Shown piece by piece: positions 1 to 6,564 of a DNA stretch of 21,716 bases (position 1 is the first letter of the stretch; each line of letters opens with the position of its first letter). The notes under the pieces are model-generated. The model searched no databases. It was not told the origin of the DNA and saw only the letters and a program-made list of their open reading frames with translations. Source of the stretch: an uncultured Ruminococcus sp. (GTDB lineage Bacteria; Bacillota; Clostridia; Oscillospirales; Acutalibacteraceae). The DNA lies in contig CACZPV010000203.1 in the NCBI GenBank assembly GCA_902783065.1, positions 1-21,716 on the forward strand, read 5' to 3'. The position numbers and the translations under genes were made by a program.

Positions 1-566
1 GAGCTAAGAAAGTATGTACTGGATATAAATATAAAAAACATAATCAGAAGTCCCACAAGACATACTGCTGAGATTGCTATAAAAATCTTTCTGTCTGCTT
101 CCTCAAGAGAAACAACATACCGTATTGCCCCCACCGGATTATCATTACTGTCGGTAATAACCCTTGTCAATGCCATTACATTTTCACCCGAACTGATATC
201 TCCGTGCCAATCACCATAATGTTCAGGACTGCTGAGTGCCCTTTCATAATCAATCATAGACTCGCTGTTATCAGGGGAAAAACCGGTAGAATTAATAACT
301 GCTTTTCCGTCTTTATTGATAACCATAAGCTCCATCAATTCTTTATCAGGGAAGTTTTCAACATATTCTCTTGCGGTATCAATAAAGCTATCGTTATAAT
401 CGCTGTAAATATTGACCAATTCACTTGCACGGCCGCCAAGGGTCTGCCGGATACCGTTATAATAAAAGTTCTGAACGATCAGCGCAAAAGCAATAATCAA
501 TATGCAAAGTATAATAAGTATCACTGCAAATGTATTCAGCACCCATCGTTTTGTAATACCTTTCAC
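1..566 (-). CDS. Sensor histidine kinase, N-terminal part (runs off left edge)
   Basis: The minus strand is open from a GTG at 566 to the window edge, giving about 188 residues that begin VKGITKRWVLNTFAVILI. The GTG follows an AGGGAGG ribosome binding site at 574-580 with 7-nt spacing. A first membrane helix lies at about residues 9-31. A roughly 130-residue extracytoplasmic region follows, and a second helix lies at about residues 162-187. This is the usual input half of a transmembrane histidine kinase; the HAMP, DHp and ATPase parts would lie outside the window. The gene follows the response regulator on the same strand after about 100 bp, as in many two-component operons. The kinase identity is inferred from topology and this neighbour, since no catalytic motif is visible. 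The extracytoplasmic part resembles a single Cache/PAS-like sensor in size, but I cannot name its ligand. Confidence 0.75.
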   Translation of the reverse strand, partial: MKGITKRWVLNTFAVILIILCILIIAFALIVQNFYYNGIRQTLGGRASELVNIYSDYNDSFIDTAREYVENFPDKELMELMVINKDGKAVINSTGFSPDNSESMIDYERALSSPEHYGDWHGDISSGENVMALTRVITDSNDNPVGAIRYVVSLEEADRKIFIAISAVCLVGLLIMFFIFISSTYFLS

Positions 567-669
567 AAACCAACCTCCCTTTTTTTCAGCAGACGTCTCT
601 CATTATCCATTCTGTCTGTAATTGAACTTAACAAGCACAGACTCCGTATGCCAATAACGGCTTAACGGA

Positions 670-1371
670 TTATGCTTCCCATTTATAACCGAGTCCCCAT
701 ACAGTAACTATATATTTCGGAGAAGAAGGATTATCCTCCACCTTCATACTCAGACGACGGATATTTACGTCAACAATTTTTTCTTCCCCCACATACTGCT
801 CGCCCCACACATATTTGAGAATAGCGCTTCGATCAAGAGCTGTACCGGGGTTGGAAAAGAAATATTCCATAATCTGAAATTCCACCTGAGTCAGTTCAAT
901 CTGTCTGCCGCTTTTCTTAAGAGAATGATTTTTCAGATTCAGTGTAAAGTCACCGGATTTTATTTCTTCCTTGAAATTATTTTCACTTCTCATTTCAGAA
1001 ATAGCAATTCTTCGGTACAATGCATCCACTCTTGCAACTAATTCCATCGGTGAAAACGGTTTTGTCACATAATCATCAGCACCATGCATCAGTCCAGTTA
1101 CCTTATCCATTTCCTGAGTTTTCGCTGTTAACATTATGATACCCAGCTCACCCTTACGCTTTCTTAGTTCTTTGCAAACAGACAATCCGTCCATTTCGGG
1201 CATCATAATATCCAGAACGGCAATATCAAAATCACCATTTGCCTCATCATATTTTCTGAGAGCAACAGCACCGTTTTCGGCTTCGGTTACGTTATAACCT
1301 GCTCTTTCCAGATTGATGACTACAAAGTCACGAATAGCAGTTTCATCTTCTGCAACCAGTATATTTTTCAT
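670..1371 (-). CDS. OmpR/PhoB-family response regulator
   Basis: This 233-residue protein is a DNA-binding response regulator. Residues 1-120 form a receiver domain: acidic pair E8/D9, phosphoacceptor D54 in AVLDIMMPEMDG, T82 in MLTAK and K104 in YVTKPFSP. Residues of about 135-233 form an OmpR-type winged helix, with the typical VDVNIRRLSMKVE and IVTVWGLGYKWE segments. The ATG at 1371 follows AAAGGATG at a suitable distance. It sits between an exported lipoprotein gene and a sensor kinase gene, all on the minus strand, so it is probably the cognate regulator of that kinase. The length is normal for the family and all key residues are present. The regulon is unknown. No other identity fits as well. 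Confidence 0.95.
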   Translation of the reverse strand: MKNILVAEDETAIRDFVVINLERAGYNVTEAENGAVALRKYDEANGDFDIAVLDIMMPEMDGLSVCKELRKRKGELGIIMLTAKTQEMDKVTGLMHGADDYVTKPFSPMELVARVDALYRRIAISEMRSENNFKEEIKSGDFTLNLKNHSLKKSGRQIELTQVEFQIMEYFFSNPGTALDRSAILKYVWGEQYVGEEKIVDVNIRRLSMKVEDNPSSPKYIVTVWGLGYKWEA

Positions 1372-1445
1372 ATTTACAGCATCCTTTCTTTTGTTTTCTC
1401 ATCTCATTGTAAAAATCGGAAAATCCAGCCTTTATCTATTATATC

Positions 1446-2801
1446 TTATATCAGCTTGACATTGTTCTCAAGTTCGTCTTTTCTGATATTCAAAGAACCT
1501 ATTGAAGCTGCCTCGAACATCTGTGCCGCAATAATATATTCACGGCCATTTTTCTTTACGGACTGAAGCATCACATAATTACTCTGCTCAGCCTTATCCC
1601 AGTCCGATCGGTTAAACCTATGTATTTCAAGCAGCTTATCCCCCAGAGAAGCCGTATCACTATTCCATATATAAAACGTGAGAATCCTGTTTTCACTATC
1701 GGAAAGTGCAGTTACATCTGCTCCCCATCTTGTCGGCATCACAAAATAATAACCATCCGTATAGTTAATTACTGCATTCATTTTTGTATTCATGCTTCCT
1801 GTTTCGGTATCCACCTGCCGCCATGCGGTGCAGCTGCAGATTTCTCCCGCTTTAACATCTTTTGGAGCAGACATATCAGAAATCACGGGAACTTCTATCA
1901 CTCCGTCACCGTCAATATCTCTTGCAGTAATTACTTCCTTACGCAGGGTTATATTTCTTTTCTGACCCGGATCTGTTTCCGTAATCAAAGGATCCGTCAG
2001 CGACTGGGTTTTTTTGTCATAGTAAATAACCTGTGTGGAATACTGTCCGGATGCATTTTCCCCATCGATTACAATGCCGGTCGTTTTGGAATCAATTTTT
2101 CCGCACGTTACATTGGTAAATGAGGTCACTTCCGAATCAAGATCAAATGCAAATTTACTGATGGGGCGTTTTTCCTGTTCCGAATACTGCAAAAGCTTTG
2201 CAGTAGAAGGTGTCTGGTTATATCTTAATGATAAAAGGACAATATCATCCGTTTTATCTCCTGTCAGATCTGTTATCACAAGATCACTGTATGTTTCCTC
2301 CATTCGCATTTCACGAACCGTTTCGTTTTCCAGAGAGTATACGCCGAGTGAATTTATACCAGACGTATAACTCGTCCATCCGACGATAAATTCAGCCTTC
2401 CCGTCAGAATTGATATCTCTGTAAATAATTCTGTCCACTCCAACGCCGGGATTAGAGAAACTTTTTAAAAGTTTCCATTCTTTTTCATCATGTTCCATAA
2501 TGGATATATTCATTTTTGAATCATTTTCCGTCGAATATAAAGCCGCTGCATACTCCTTATCGTCTTCTCCTTTGAAGATATTGACTGCGGAACGGTAATC
2601 ACCTGTCTGGGGATATTTCAGCGTATAGCTGCTGCCGGCAACCTCACTGAGGATTTCCTGCAATGCCGCTTCATTTCCTGTTGCTCTGGGCGGACGGAGC
2701 ATAGACTGGCTGCCGAAGCCAATATCACTGCAGCCGCAAAGCATAGCAGCCGTCAAAAAAGCAGAAAAAGCACATTTTATCAAATTTTTTACTTTTTTCA
2801 A
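1446..2801 (-). CDS. Exported lipoprotein with FG-GAP/VCBS-like beta-propeller repeats
   Basis: The predicted protein has 451 residues. It starts at a TTG (2801-2799) preceded by GAGGTG with 6-nt spacing. Residues 1-24 are a lipoprotein signal peptide with lipobox LCGC, so Cys24 would be lipidated and the protein anchored outside the membrane. Three acidic calcium-loop-like motifs appear: DINSDGKAE near residue 129, DLTGDKTDD near 178 and DIDGDGVIE near 295. These are the hallmark of FG-GAP/VCBS beta-propeller repeats. No catalytic motif is visible. The gene lies 35 bp downstream of trmB and 74 bp upstream of the response regulator. The tight same-strand order suggests co-transcription with the two-component system and a possible role as an extracellular accessory sensor, which is inference. 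The specific family has no name I recognise. Confidence 0.8.
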   Translation of the reverse strand: MKKVKNLIKCAFSAFLTAAMLCGCSDIGFGSQSMLRPPRATGNEAALQEILSEVAGSSYTLKYPQTGDYRSAVNIFKGEDDKEYAAALYSTENDSKMNISIMEHDEKEWKLLKSFSNPGVGVDRIIYRDINSDGKAEFIVGWTSYTSGINSLGVYSLENETVREMRMEETYSDLVITDLTGDKTDDIVLLSLRYNQTPSTAKLLQYSEQEKRPISKFAFDLDSEVTSFTNVTCGKIDSKTTGIVIDGENASGQYSTQVIYYDKKTQSLTDPLITETDPGQKRNITLRKEVITARDIDGDGVIEVPVISDMSAPKDVKAGEICSCTAWRQVDTETGSMNTKMNAVINYTDGYYFVMPTRWGADVTALSDSENRILTFYIWNSDTASLGDKLLEIHRFNRSDWDKAEQSNYVMLQSVKKNGREYIIAAQMFEAASIGSLNIRKDELENNVKLI

Positions 2802-2836
2802 TTTAACACCTCATTCCGACCGGCGGACCGCGGGGA

Positions 2837-3529
2837 TTATTGAGGCTCCGGTGTCATGCCGGCACCCTCCGTTGATGCTTTTTCAGCAATCAGGAATTTG
2901 ATTTTAATTCCTTCATCAGAAAACATTTTCTCGTGTTCAGTCATAATATTAGGTTCATATCCAGAAGAGTGAAGATCTCTTGTTACATATTTAATCCGGA
3001 AACCACATTCCTCAAAGTACCCGATACTTACTTCAAACAATTCGTCATCATCTGTTTTAAAATGAATTTCTCCGCCGTTTTTCAAAAAATTCCTATACTG
3101 TGTCAATTGTCTTGGATGCGTCAGCCGATGTTTTTTGTGCTTATTTCTCGGCCACGGATTGCAAAAGTTTATATAGATTCTGTCTACATTGTCTTTTTCC
3201 CCGAACAGCAAAGAAATTTTTTCAATATTATATGCCGTCAGCAATATATTGTCAGTCGGCAGTTCTTTTTCCTCATATGCTGCCGAAACCTTTCTTCTCG
3301 CAAGACCGAGCATTTTATATTCAAGATCAATTGCCAGAAAATTGATATCTCTATGCATTGTTGCCGCCTGTGCAATAAAACCGCCTTTACCGCAGCCAAG
3401 TTCAAGATAAACAGGCTGCTCTTTCGAAAAGCGCATATGCCATTGATTTTTTATCAATTCAGGTTCCTTTATAAAATACTCGCATGCCTCAAGCTCCGGT
3501 TTCGCCCAAGGTTTATTTCTCATTCTCAT
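2837..3529 (-). CDS. trmB: tRNA (guanine-N7-)-methyltransferase
   Basis: This enzyme transfers a methyl group from S-adenosylmethionine to G46 in the variable loop of tRNAs. The 230-residue protein shows the expected landmarks. The N-terminus is MRMRNKPWAKPELE, typical of Firmicute TrmB. The SAM-binding motif I is YLELGCGKGGFI at about residues 41-52. The signature INFCNPWPRNKHKKHRLTH lies near residue 130, followed by HFKTDDDELFEVS and TEHEKMF. Length is normal. The ATG at 3529 follows AGGGG with 8-nt spacing. It is the first gene of the minus-strand cluster that continues into the lipoprotein. The C-terminal tail is encoded by a GC-rich inverted sequence and is probably not conserved. Confidence in function is high. 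Confidence 0.95.
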   Translation of the reverse strand: MRMRNKPWAKPELEACEYFIKEPELIKNQWHMRFSKEQPVYLELGCGKGGFIAQAATMHRDINFLAIDLEYKMLGLARRKVSAAYEEKELPTDNILLTAYNIEKISLLFGEKDNVDRIYINFCNPWPRNKHKKHRLTHPRQLTQYRNFLKNGGEIHFKTDDDELFEVSIGYFEECGFRIKYVTRDLHSSGYEPNIMTEHEKMFSDEGIKIKFLIAEKASTEGAGMTPEPQ

Positions 3530-3573
3530 AGGCTAACCCCTATCCTTTTTAAAATTCCTTTTTAATAAAAACA

Positions 3574-3603
3574 ATTATACATCATTTATTATAGCAAAAT
3601 CAA
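3574..3603 (-). promoter_or_regulatory. Candidate sigma-A promoter for trmB
   Basis: On the minus strand, a TTGATT -35-like hexamer (3598-3603) is separated by 18 bp from a perfect TATAAT (3574-3579), about 45 bp upstream of the trmB start. A second TATAAT at 3588-3593, preceded by TGC (extended -10), is an alternative. The region is AT-rich, so chance matches are possible. Confidence 0.45.
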
Positions 3604-3730
3604 CACTATATAATATTCTTTTTAAGAAATTTAAAACAACTTTTCCGCTATCGCACTTTCTCATAAATATCATAAAGTGCTAAGTAAATTGCATTTTAAA
3701 ATTTAAAAGAAACCACAGCCCATTGTTGTG

Positions 3731-3764
3731 GACGGCTGCGGTCGTGCTGCGCACGCCCGCAGTC
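3731..3764. repeat. GC-rich palindrome, copy 1 of a dispersed hairpin family
   Basis: GGCTGCGGTCGTGC (3734-3747) and GCACGCCCGCAGTC (3751-3764) form an imperfect 14-bp stem with a TGC loop. The left arm is identical to the left arm of the hairpin at 16141-16171, and the preceding GTGRACGGCTGCGG is also shared. It lies inside an intergenic region with no U-tract, so it is more like a dispersed palindromic repeat than a terminator. Confidence 0.65.
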
Positions 3765-3970
3765 AGGAAATGATTAACCCATAAGGACTTTCCTTATTAT
3801 AATTCATCAATTCAACTCCACAGATTCAGATATTATTCTGTACCTACAGAAAATTTTTAACTTTCGAATGCAAAAAATACTCTGTCACCGCATATAATTA
3901 ATCAGCGATCGCATGATTAACGCACTAATACCACTAAATAACACTGACTGCTTATTAAGAGGTGATCCCG

Positions 3971-4375
3971 TTGAATTACATCAATAATATACCGAGGAAG
4001 CTTGGAGAAATGATTAATATGGAACTGCACAACGCACAGCTTTACCGTATTATTGCCAAATCCGCACCTAATGACAAAGATAAACAAATACTCGATGAAT
4101 TTTCAGATGACTGTCAGGATACAGCAGAGGAACTAATGAGAATTTACCGTAAAATGACAGGCTATCAATTTGATCCACGTCCTGTACCGATTAAAGAAAA
4201 CGGATCTTACCGTTCGGTGCTGCGCTCAAAAATAAGGGACGAAATCCGACTTTCAAAGAGATACCGTCACGAATATCTGAATACCGGCGATAATCTTGCA
4301 CTTAAGCGAACCTTCTTTAATGCCTACCACAATGCACTTGAACACGCTGTCGGAATTATTGAACTGATTGGCTGA
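3971..4375 (+). CDS. Ferritin-like helical-bundle protein
   Basis: A predicted 134-residue, all-helical protein starts at a TTG (3971), 4 nt after an AGAGGTGAT ribosome binding site. An in-frame GTG at 3962 overlaps that site and is a poorer start. Four amphipathic helices can be drawn: LGEMINMELHNAQLYRII, a second from DKDKQILDEF to RIYRKMTG, a third from VLRSKIRDEI to RHEYL, and a fourth from KRTFFNAYHNALEHAVGI to the end. Glu and His residues are spaced as in ferritin-like or rubrerythrin-like bundles (MELHNAQLY, ALEH), but the canonical ExxH pair of helix 2 is not clear. A di-metal site is therefore possible and unproven. It is a single gene between divergent trmB and a convergent membrane-protein gene. 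Role unknown; oxidative-stress or spore-related ferritin-like proteins are plausible relatives. Confidence 0.65.
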   Translation: MNYINNIPRKLGEMINMELHNAQLYRIIAKSAPNDKDKQILDEFSDDCQDTAEELMRIYRKMTGYQFDPRPVPIKENGSYRSVLRSKIRDEIRLSKRYRHEYLNTGDNLALKRTFFNAYHNALEHAVGIIELIG

Positions 4376-4410
4376 CATAATACTAACCTGAACTACCTGT
4401 ACCGAATACT

Positions 4411-4445
4411 CAAAAGCTGAACCTATGTAAACTGTTGAGCTTTTG
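4411..4445 (+). terminator. Hairpin after the ferritin-like gene
   Basis: CAAAAGCTGAAC (4411-4422) and GTTGAGCTTTTG (4434-4445) form a 12-bp stem with one mismatch, 35 bp after the stop codon. The arms are A/T-rich at the base, which can act as a bidirectional A/U tract. It lies between convergent genes and next to a second, stronger hairpin. Confidence 0.45.
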
Positions 4446-4448
4446 AAT

Positions 4449-4487
4449 GTGTTTTCGCCGCCCGCTGCAGGCGGGCGGCGAAAACAC
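4449..4487. terminator. Perfect 17-bp stem GC-rich hairpin between convergent genes
   Basis: Positions 4449-4465 and 4471-4487 are perfect inverted complements of 17 bp around a 5-nt TGCAG loop. The outer part is GTGTTTTCG and the inner part CCGCCCGC. The A/T-rich stem base could supply a U-tract in either direction, so it probably ends transcription from both convergent genes. Confidence 0.6.
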
Positions 4488-4534
4488 AGACTGCTTATAA
4501 AAAAAGCTGTCAATTTATTCATCTGAAATTGGTA

Positions 4535-4981
4535 TCAGTCACAGCAGCGGGCAACGCATCGGATGAGGAACAGTGTACTTATAATCATATAAGCAAAGAA
4601 AAATGCTGTAAGACCAACTATTACCGTTGAGAATACTGCCCCGACGGTAATGGTCGTGGCTACACTAAGATATCCGGAAAAAATTGTTCCGAAAATACCG
4701 AAAATAAGTGAACCGAGAGAACAGCAGATACATTCTTTTCCTTCTTCTGACACAGCCGCAAGTGCAATCAGAGCAAACAGATAAACAACTGCACTTACCA
4801 GAGCAACCCATCCCGATAGACCGAGTCCGGCTAAGAATCCATTAATAAAAAGCAATACAGTTATCGTTGTAAATACAATACCACCGATAATTCCTATCAA
4901 TACTGCCAAACCATTTTCACATCTGTTACAGCCTTCCTCCCTGTCGGGGCGGCAAGGGCAGTTTTCATAATTACAGATCAT
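4535..4981 (-). CDS. Small cysteine-rich four-helix membrane protein
   Basis: I do not recognise this protein. It has about 148 residues from the ATG at 4981, which follows GGAGATG at a good distance. A longer start at 4996 lacks a clear ribosome binding site. The short N-terminus carries four cysteines in CNYENCPC and GCNRC, a possible metal-binding or disulfide cluster. Four hydrophobic helices follow: LAVLIGIIGGIVFTTITVLL, WVALVSAVVYLFALIALA, a third near LIFGIFGTIFSGYLSV, and VFSTVIVGLTAFFFAYMIIS extending to LFLIRC. A CICC pair lies between helices 2 and 3, and the protein ends RCVARCCD. It is monocistronic and convergent with the upstream ferritin-like gene. Small membrane proteins of this shape are common in Clostridia, but no function is assigned. 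Confidence 0.75.
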   Translation of the reverse strand: MICNYENCPCRPDREEGCNRCENGLAVLIGIIGGIVFTTITVLLFINGFLAGLGLSGWVALVSAVVYLFALIALAAVSEEGKECICCSLGSLIFGIFGTIFSGYLSVATTITVGAVFSTVIVGLTAFFFAYMIISTLFLIRCVARCCD

Positions 4982-5133
4982 ATCATTCATCTCCATACAG
5001 ACGCATATCGTCCTGAATTAACAATCATTTGCCGAATAGAAACTTCCTGATAACAAAACAGCCATACCGCTTGTATTCGGCAGTTTTTTATTTCGGCATT
5101 GACTGTCTTGATACATTTTATGCAAAAATCTGC

Positions 5134-5189
5134 TGACAGGTGCGTTTCTTTTGCCCATCCCCCTGTCACTTCCCAGTGGGAGGAGGGTT
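5134..5189. repeat. Intergenic direct repeat, copy A
   Basis: The first 32 bases (5134-5165), starting GACAGGTGCGTTTCTTTTG, match copy B at 5339-5370 at all but one position. Similarity then continues less exactly through a small TCCCAGTGGGA hairpin and a GGAGG-rich tail. It lies in non-coding DNA upstream of the four-helix membrane protein gene. Confidence 0.8.
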
Positions 5190-5290
5190 TGTTGTGGACG
5201 GTGCGATGCATAACATCTGTGGTAAACGAATAAAATTTCACATTCAGGATTCGCCGACCCGCCGGTTAGATGAATTTTACTATTATGCTA

Positions 5291-5319
5291 TTTACTTTTT
5301 GAAAAATTAAGTGTATAAT
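5291..5319 (+). promoter_or_regulatory. Candidate sigma-A promoter for map
   Basis: TTTACT (5291-5296) is followed after exactly 17 bp by TATAAT (5314-5319). It is the best promoter match upstream of map and would give a leader of about 245 nt that includes repeat copy B. Confidence 0.55.
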
Positions 5320-5338
5320 AGGTATATTCCGAAATAAA

Positions 5339-5398
5339 GACAGGTGCGCTTCTTTTGCCCATCCCCCTGCCCCCTTTCCGGTGGGAAGGAGGAGTTTT
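5339..5398. repeat. Intergenic direct repeat, copy B
   Basis: This is the second copy of the repeat at 5134-5189, in the same orientation and about 205 bp away. Its first 32 bases differ at one position. The tail contains CCTTTCCGGTGGGAAGG, a small hairpin, and an AAGGAGGAG sequence that looks like a ribosome binding site. This is followed by a five-codon ATG open frame (5400-5417) that probably has no function. It lies in the leader of map. Confidence 0.8.
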
Positions 5399-5570
5399 TA
5401 TGAAACGGCTTTCATAGATTGCCTTATTAGTATTAAAGAGTCTTTTTTCGACACTGCTTTATCAGGTCGTGCTGACACTAAGCTCATACACATTCAGCAT
5501 TACCCTGTTTTTGCCCGTGACCGACGGACAAATAAGCGTAATTTATTAAAGGAAGGAACTGTATAAAACC

Positions 5571-6446
5571 ATGAGCAGTAAATTAGGCAGAAATGATCCG
5601 TGTTGGTGCGGCAGCGGAAAAAAATATAAAAAATGCCATGAGGAATTTGATGAAAAAATCGCCTATATTAAAAGTCAGGGACATGAGGTTCCGGATCACA
5701 GTCTGATTAAAACTCCCGATCAGATTGCAAAAATCAAAGAGAGCTGTAAAATCAACATTGCTGTGCTTGATTATGTTGCAGAAAACATTAAAGCCGGAAT
5801 GACAACACAGAAGATTGACGATCTTGTCGCCGAAAAAACTGCTGAAATGGGCGGTATTCCTGCACCGCTCAACTATGAAGGATATCCGAAAAGCGTATGC
5901 ACTTCTATTAACGAGATCGTATGCCACGGAATCCCCTCTGATAAAGTTGTGCTCAAAGAAGGGGATATCGTCAATGTAGATGTCAGTACTATTCTGGACG
6001 GCTATTTTTCCGATTCCTCAAGAATGTTCTGCATTGGTAATGTCAGCGAGGAAAAAAGAAAACTTGTAGAAGTAACCAGGGAATGTGTCGAAAAAGGATT
6101 GGAGATGGTTAAACCATGGACATTCCTCGGCGATATGGGGCAAGCTGTTCACGAACATGCTGTCAAAAACGGCTACACTGTGGTACGTGAAATCGGAGGT
6201 CATGGAGTAGGACTTGAATTTCACGAGGATCCATGGGTCAGCTATGTTTCCAAGGCAGGAGAAGAAATGCTCTTGGTTCCCGGCATGATATTTACCATTG
6301 AACCAATGGTAAATATGGGTACAGATAAGGTTTATTGTGATAAAGAAGACGGCTGGACTATTTACACTGCCGACAAAAAGCCCTCTGCTCAATGGGAAAT
6401 TATGGTGCTTGTCACTGAAAACGGACATGAAGTTCTTGCTTATTGA
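5571..6446 (+). CDS. map: Methionine aminopeptidase type I with N-terminal SEC-C zinc motif
   Basis: This cytosolic enzyme removes the initiator methionine from nascent proteins. The 291-residue protein starts with a SEC-C motif (C11, C13, C22, H23 in CWCGSGKKYKKCH) that binds zinc and is thought to aid ribosome or partner binding. The M24 peptidase fold follows, with every expected residue: H119 in VCHG, metal ligands D137 and D148, H211 in GGHGVGLEFHEDP, E244 in TIEPM and E276 in QWEIM. The SEC-C extension is common in Clostridia and in some other bacteria. The ATG at 5571 follows GGAAGGAA at 12-nt spacing. It is flanked by a strong terminator, so it is probably transcribed alone. Many genomes carry a second map with ribosomal genes; this one is the stand-alone paralogue type. 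Confidence 0.96.
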   Translation: MSSKLGRNDPCWCGSGKKYKKCHEEFDEKIAYIKSQGHEVPDHSLIKTPDQIAKIKESCKINIAVLDYVAENIKAGMTTQKIDDLVAEKTAEMGGIPAPLNYEGYPKSVCTSINEIVCHGIPSDKVVLKEGDIVNVDVSTILDGYFSDSSRMFCIGNVSEEKRKLVEVTRECVEKGLEMVKPWTFLGDMGQAVHEHAVKNGYTVVREIGGHGVGLEFHEDPWVSYVSKAGEEMLLVPGMIFTIEPMVNMGTDKVYCDKEDGWTIYTADKKPSAQWEIMVLVTENGHEVLAY

Positions 6447-6447
6447 T

Positions 6448-6480
6448 TTTTTACGCCCCGCCCCCGGCGGGGCGTAAAAA
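6448..6480 (+). terminator. Intrinsic terminator of map
   Basis: TTTTTACGCCCCGCC (6448-6462) and GGCGGGGCGTAAAAA (6466-6480) form a perfect 15-bp stem around a CCC loop, 1 nt after the map stop codon. The A/T stem base could serve as U-tract in both directions. Confidence 0.8.
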
Positions 6481-6564
6481 TAATAGCATGATGTCAGTAA
6501 TTGACCGGATAATGCTTTTATTATACATAGAATCCGATTCGTTATTTTCTTATGGAACCACAAA

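Larger units (their letters stand above)
3530..3970. other. Intergenic region between divergent trmB and ferritin-like gene
   Basis: This 441-bp stretch separates two divergent genes. It holds the trmB promoter candidate near 3574-3603 and a GC-rich palindrome at 3731-3764. On the plus strand there is a TATAAT-like hexamer at 3893-3898 without a good -35 partner. CATATAAT overlapping that site also resembles a sporulation sigma -10 element, but no matching -35 is visible. No convincing open reading frame was seen. Confidence 0.5.
4982..5570. other. Gap between membrane-protein gene and map
   Basis: This roughly 590-bp gap contains the two copies of a direct repeat (5134 and 5339) and a promoter candidate (5291-5319). 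Open frames over it on either strand start inside the repeats and encode no recognisable protein. The repeat-bearing DNA is GC-richer than the AT-rich DNA between the copies. Confidence 0.55.

Noticed and set aside
2837..2880. trmB 3' end as a partial mosaic-repeat copy
   Set aside because: GCTCCGGTGTCATGCCGGC resembles the GTCCGGCGTCACGCTGGC block only loosely; the match is too short to claim.
4987..5241. 84-codon minus-strand frame containing MHRTVHNKPSSHW
   Set aside because: It is built from intergenic repeat copy A, has no domain, and its end overlaps the start region of the membrane-protein gene.
5400..5417. Five-codon leader peptide frame after AAGGAGGAG
   Set aside because: The ribosome-binding-like sequence belongs to the repeat, and no attenuator structure couples it to map.
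5381..5566. 61-codon plus-strand frame before map
   Set aside because: It starts inside repeat copy B, uses the presumed map leader, and encodes no recognisable motif.
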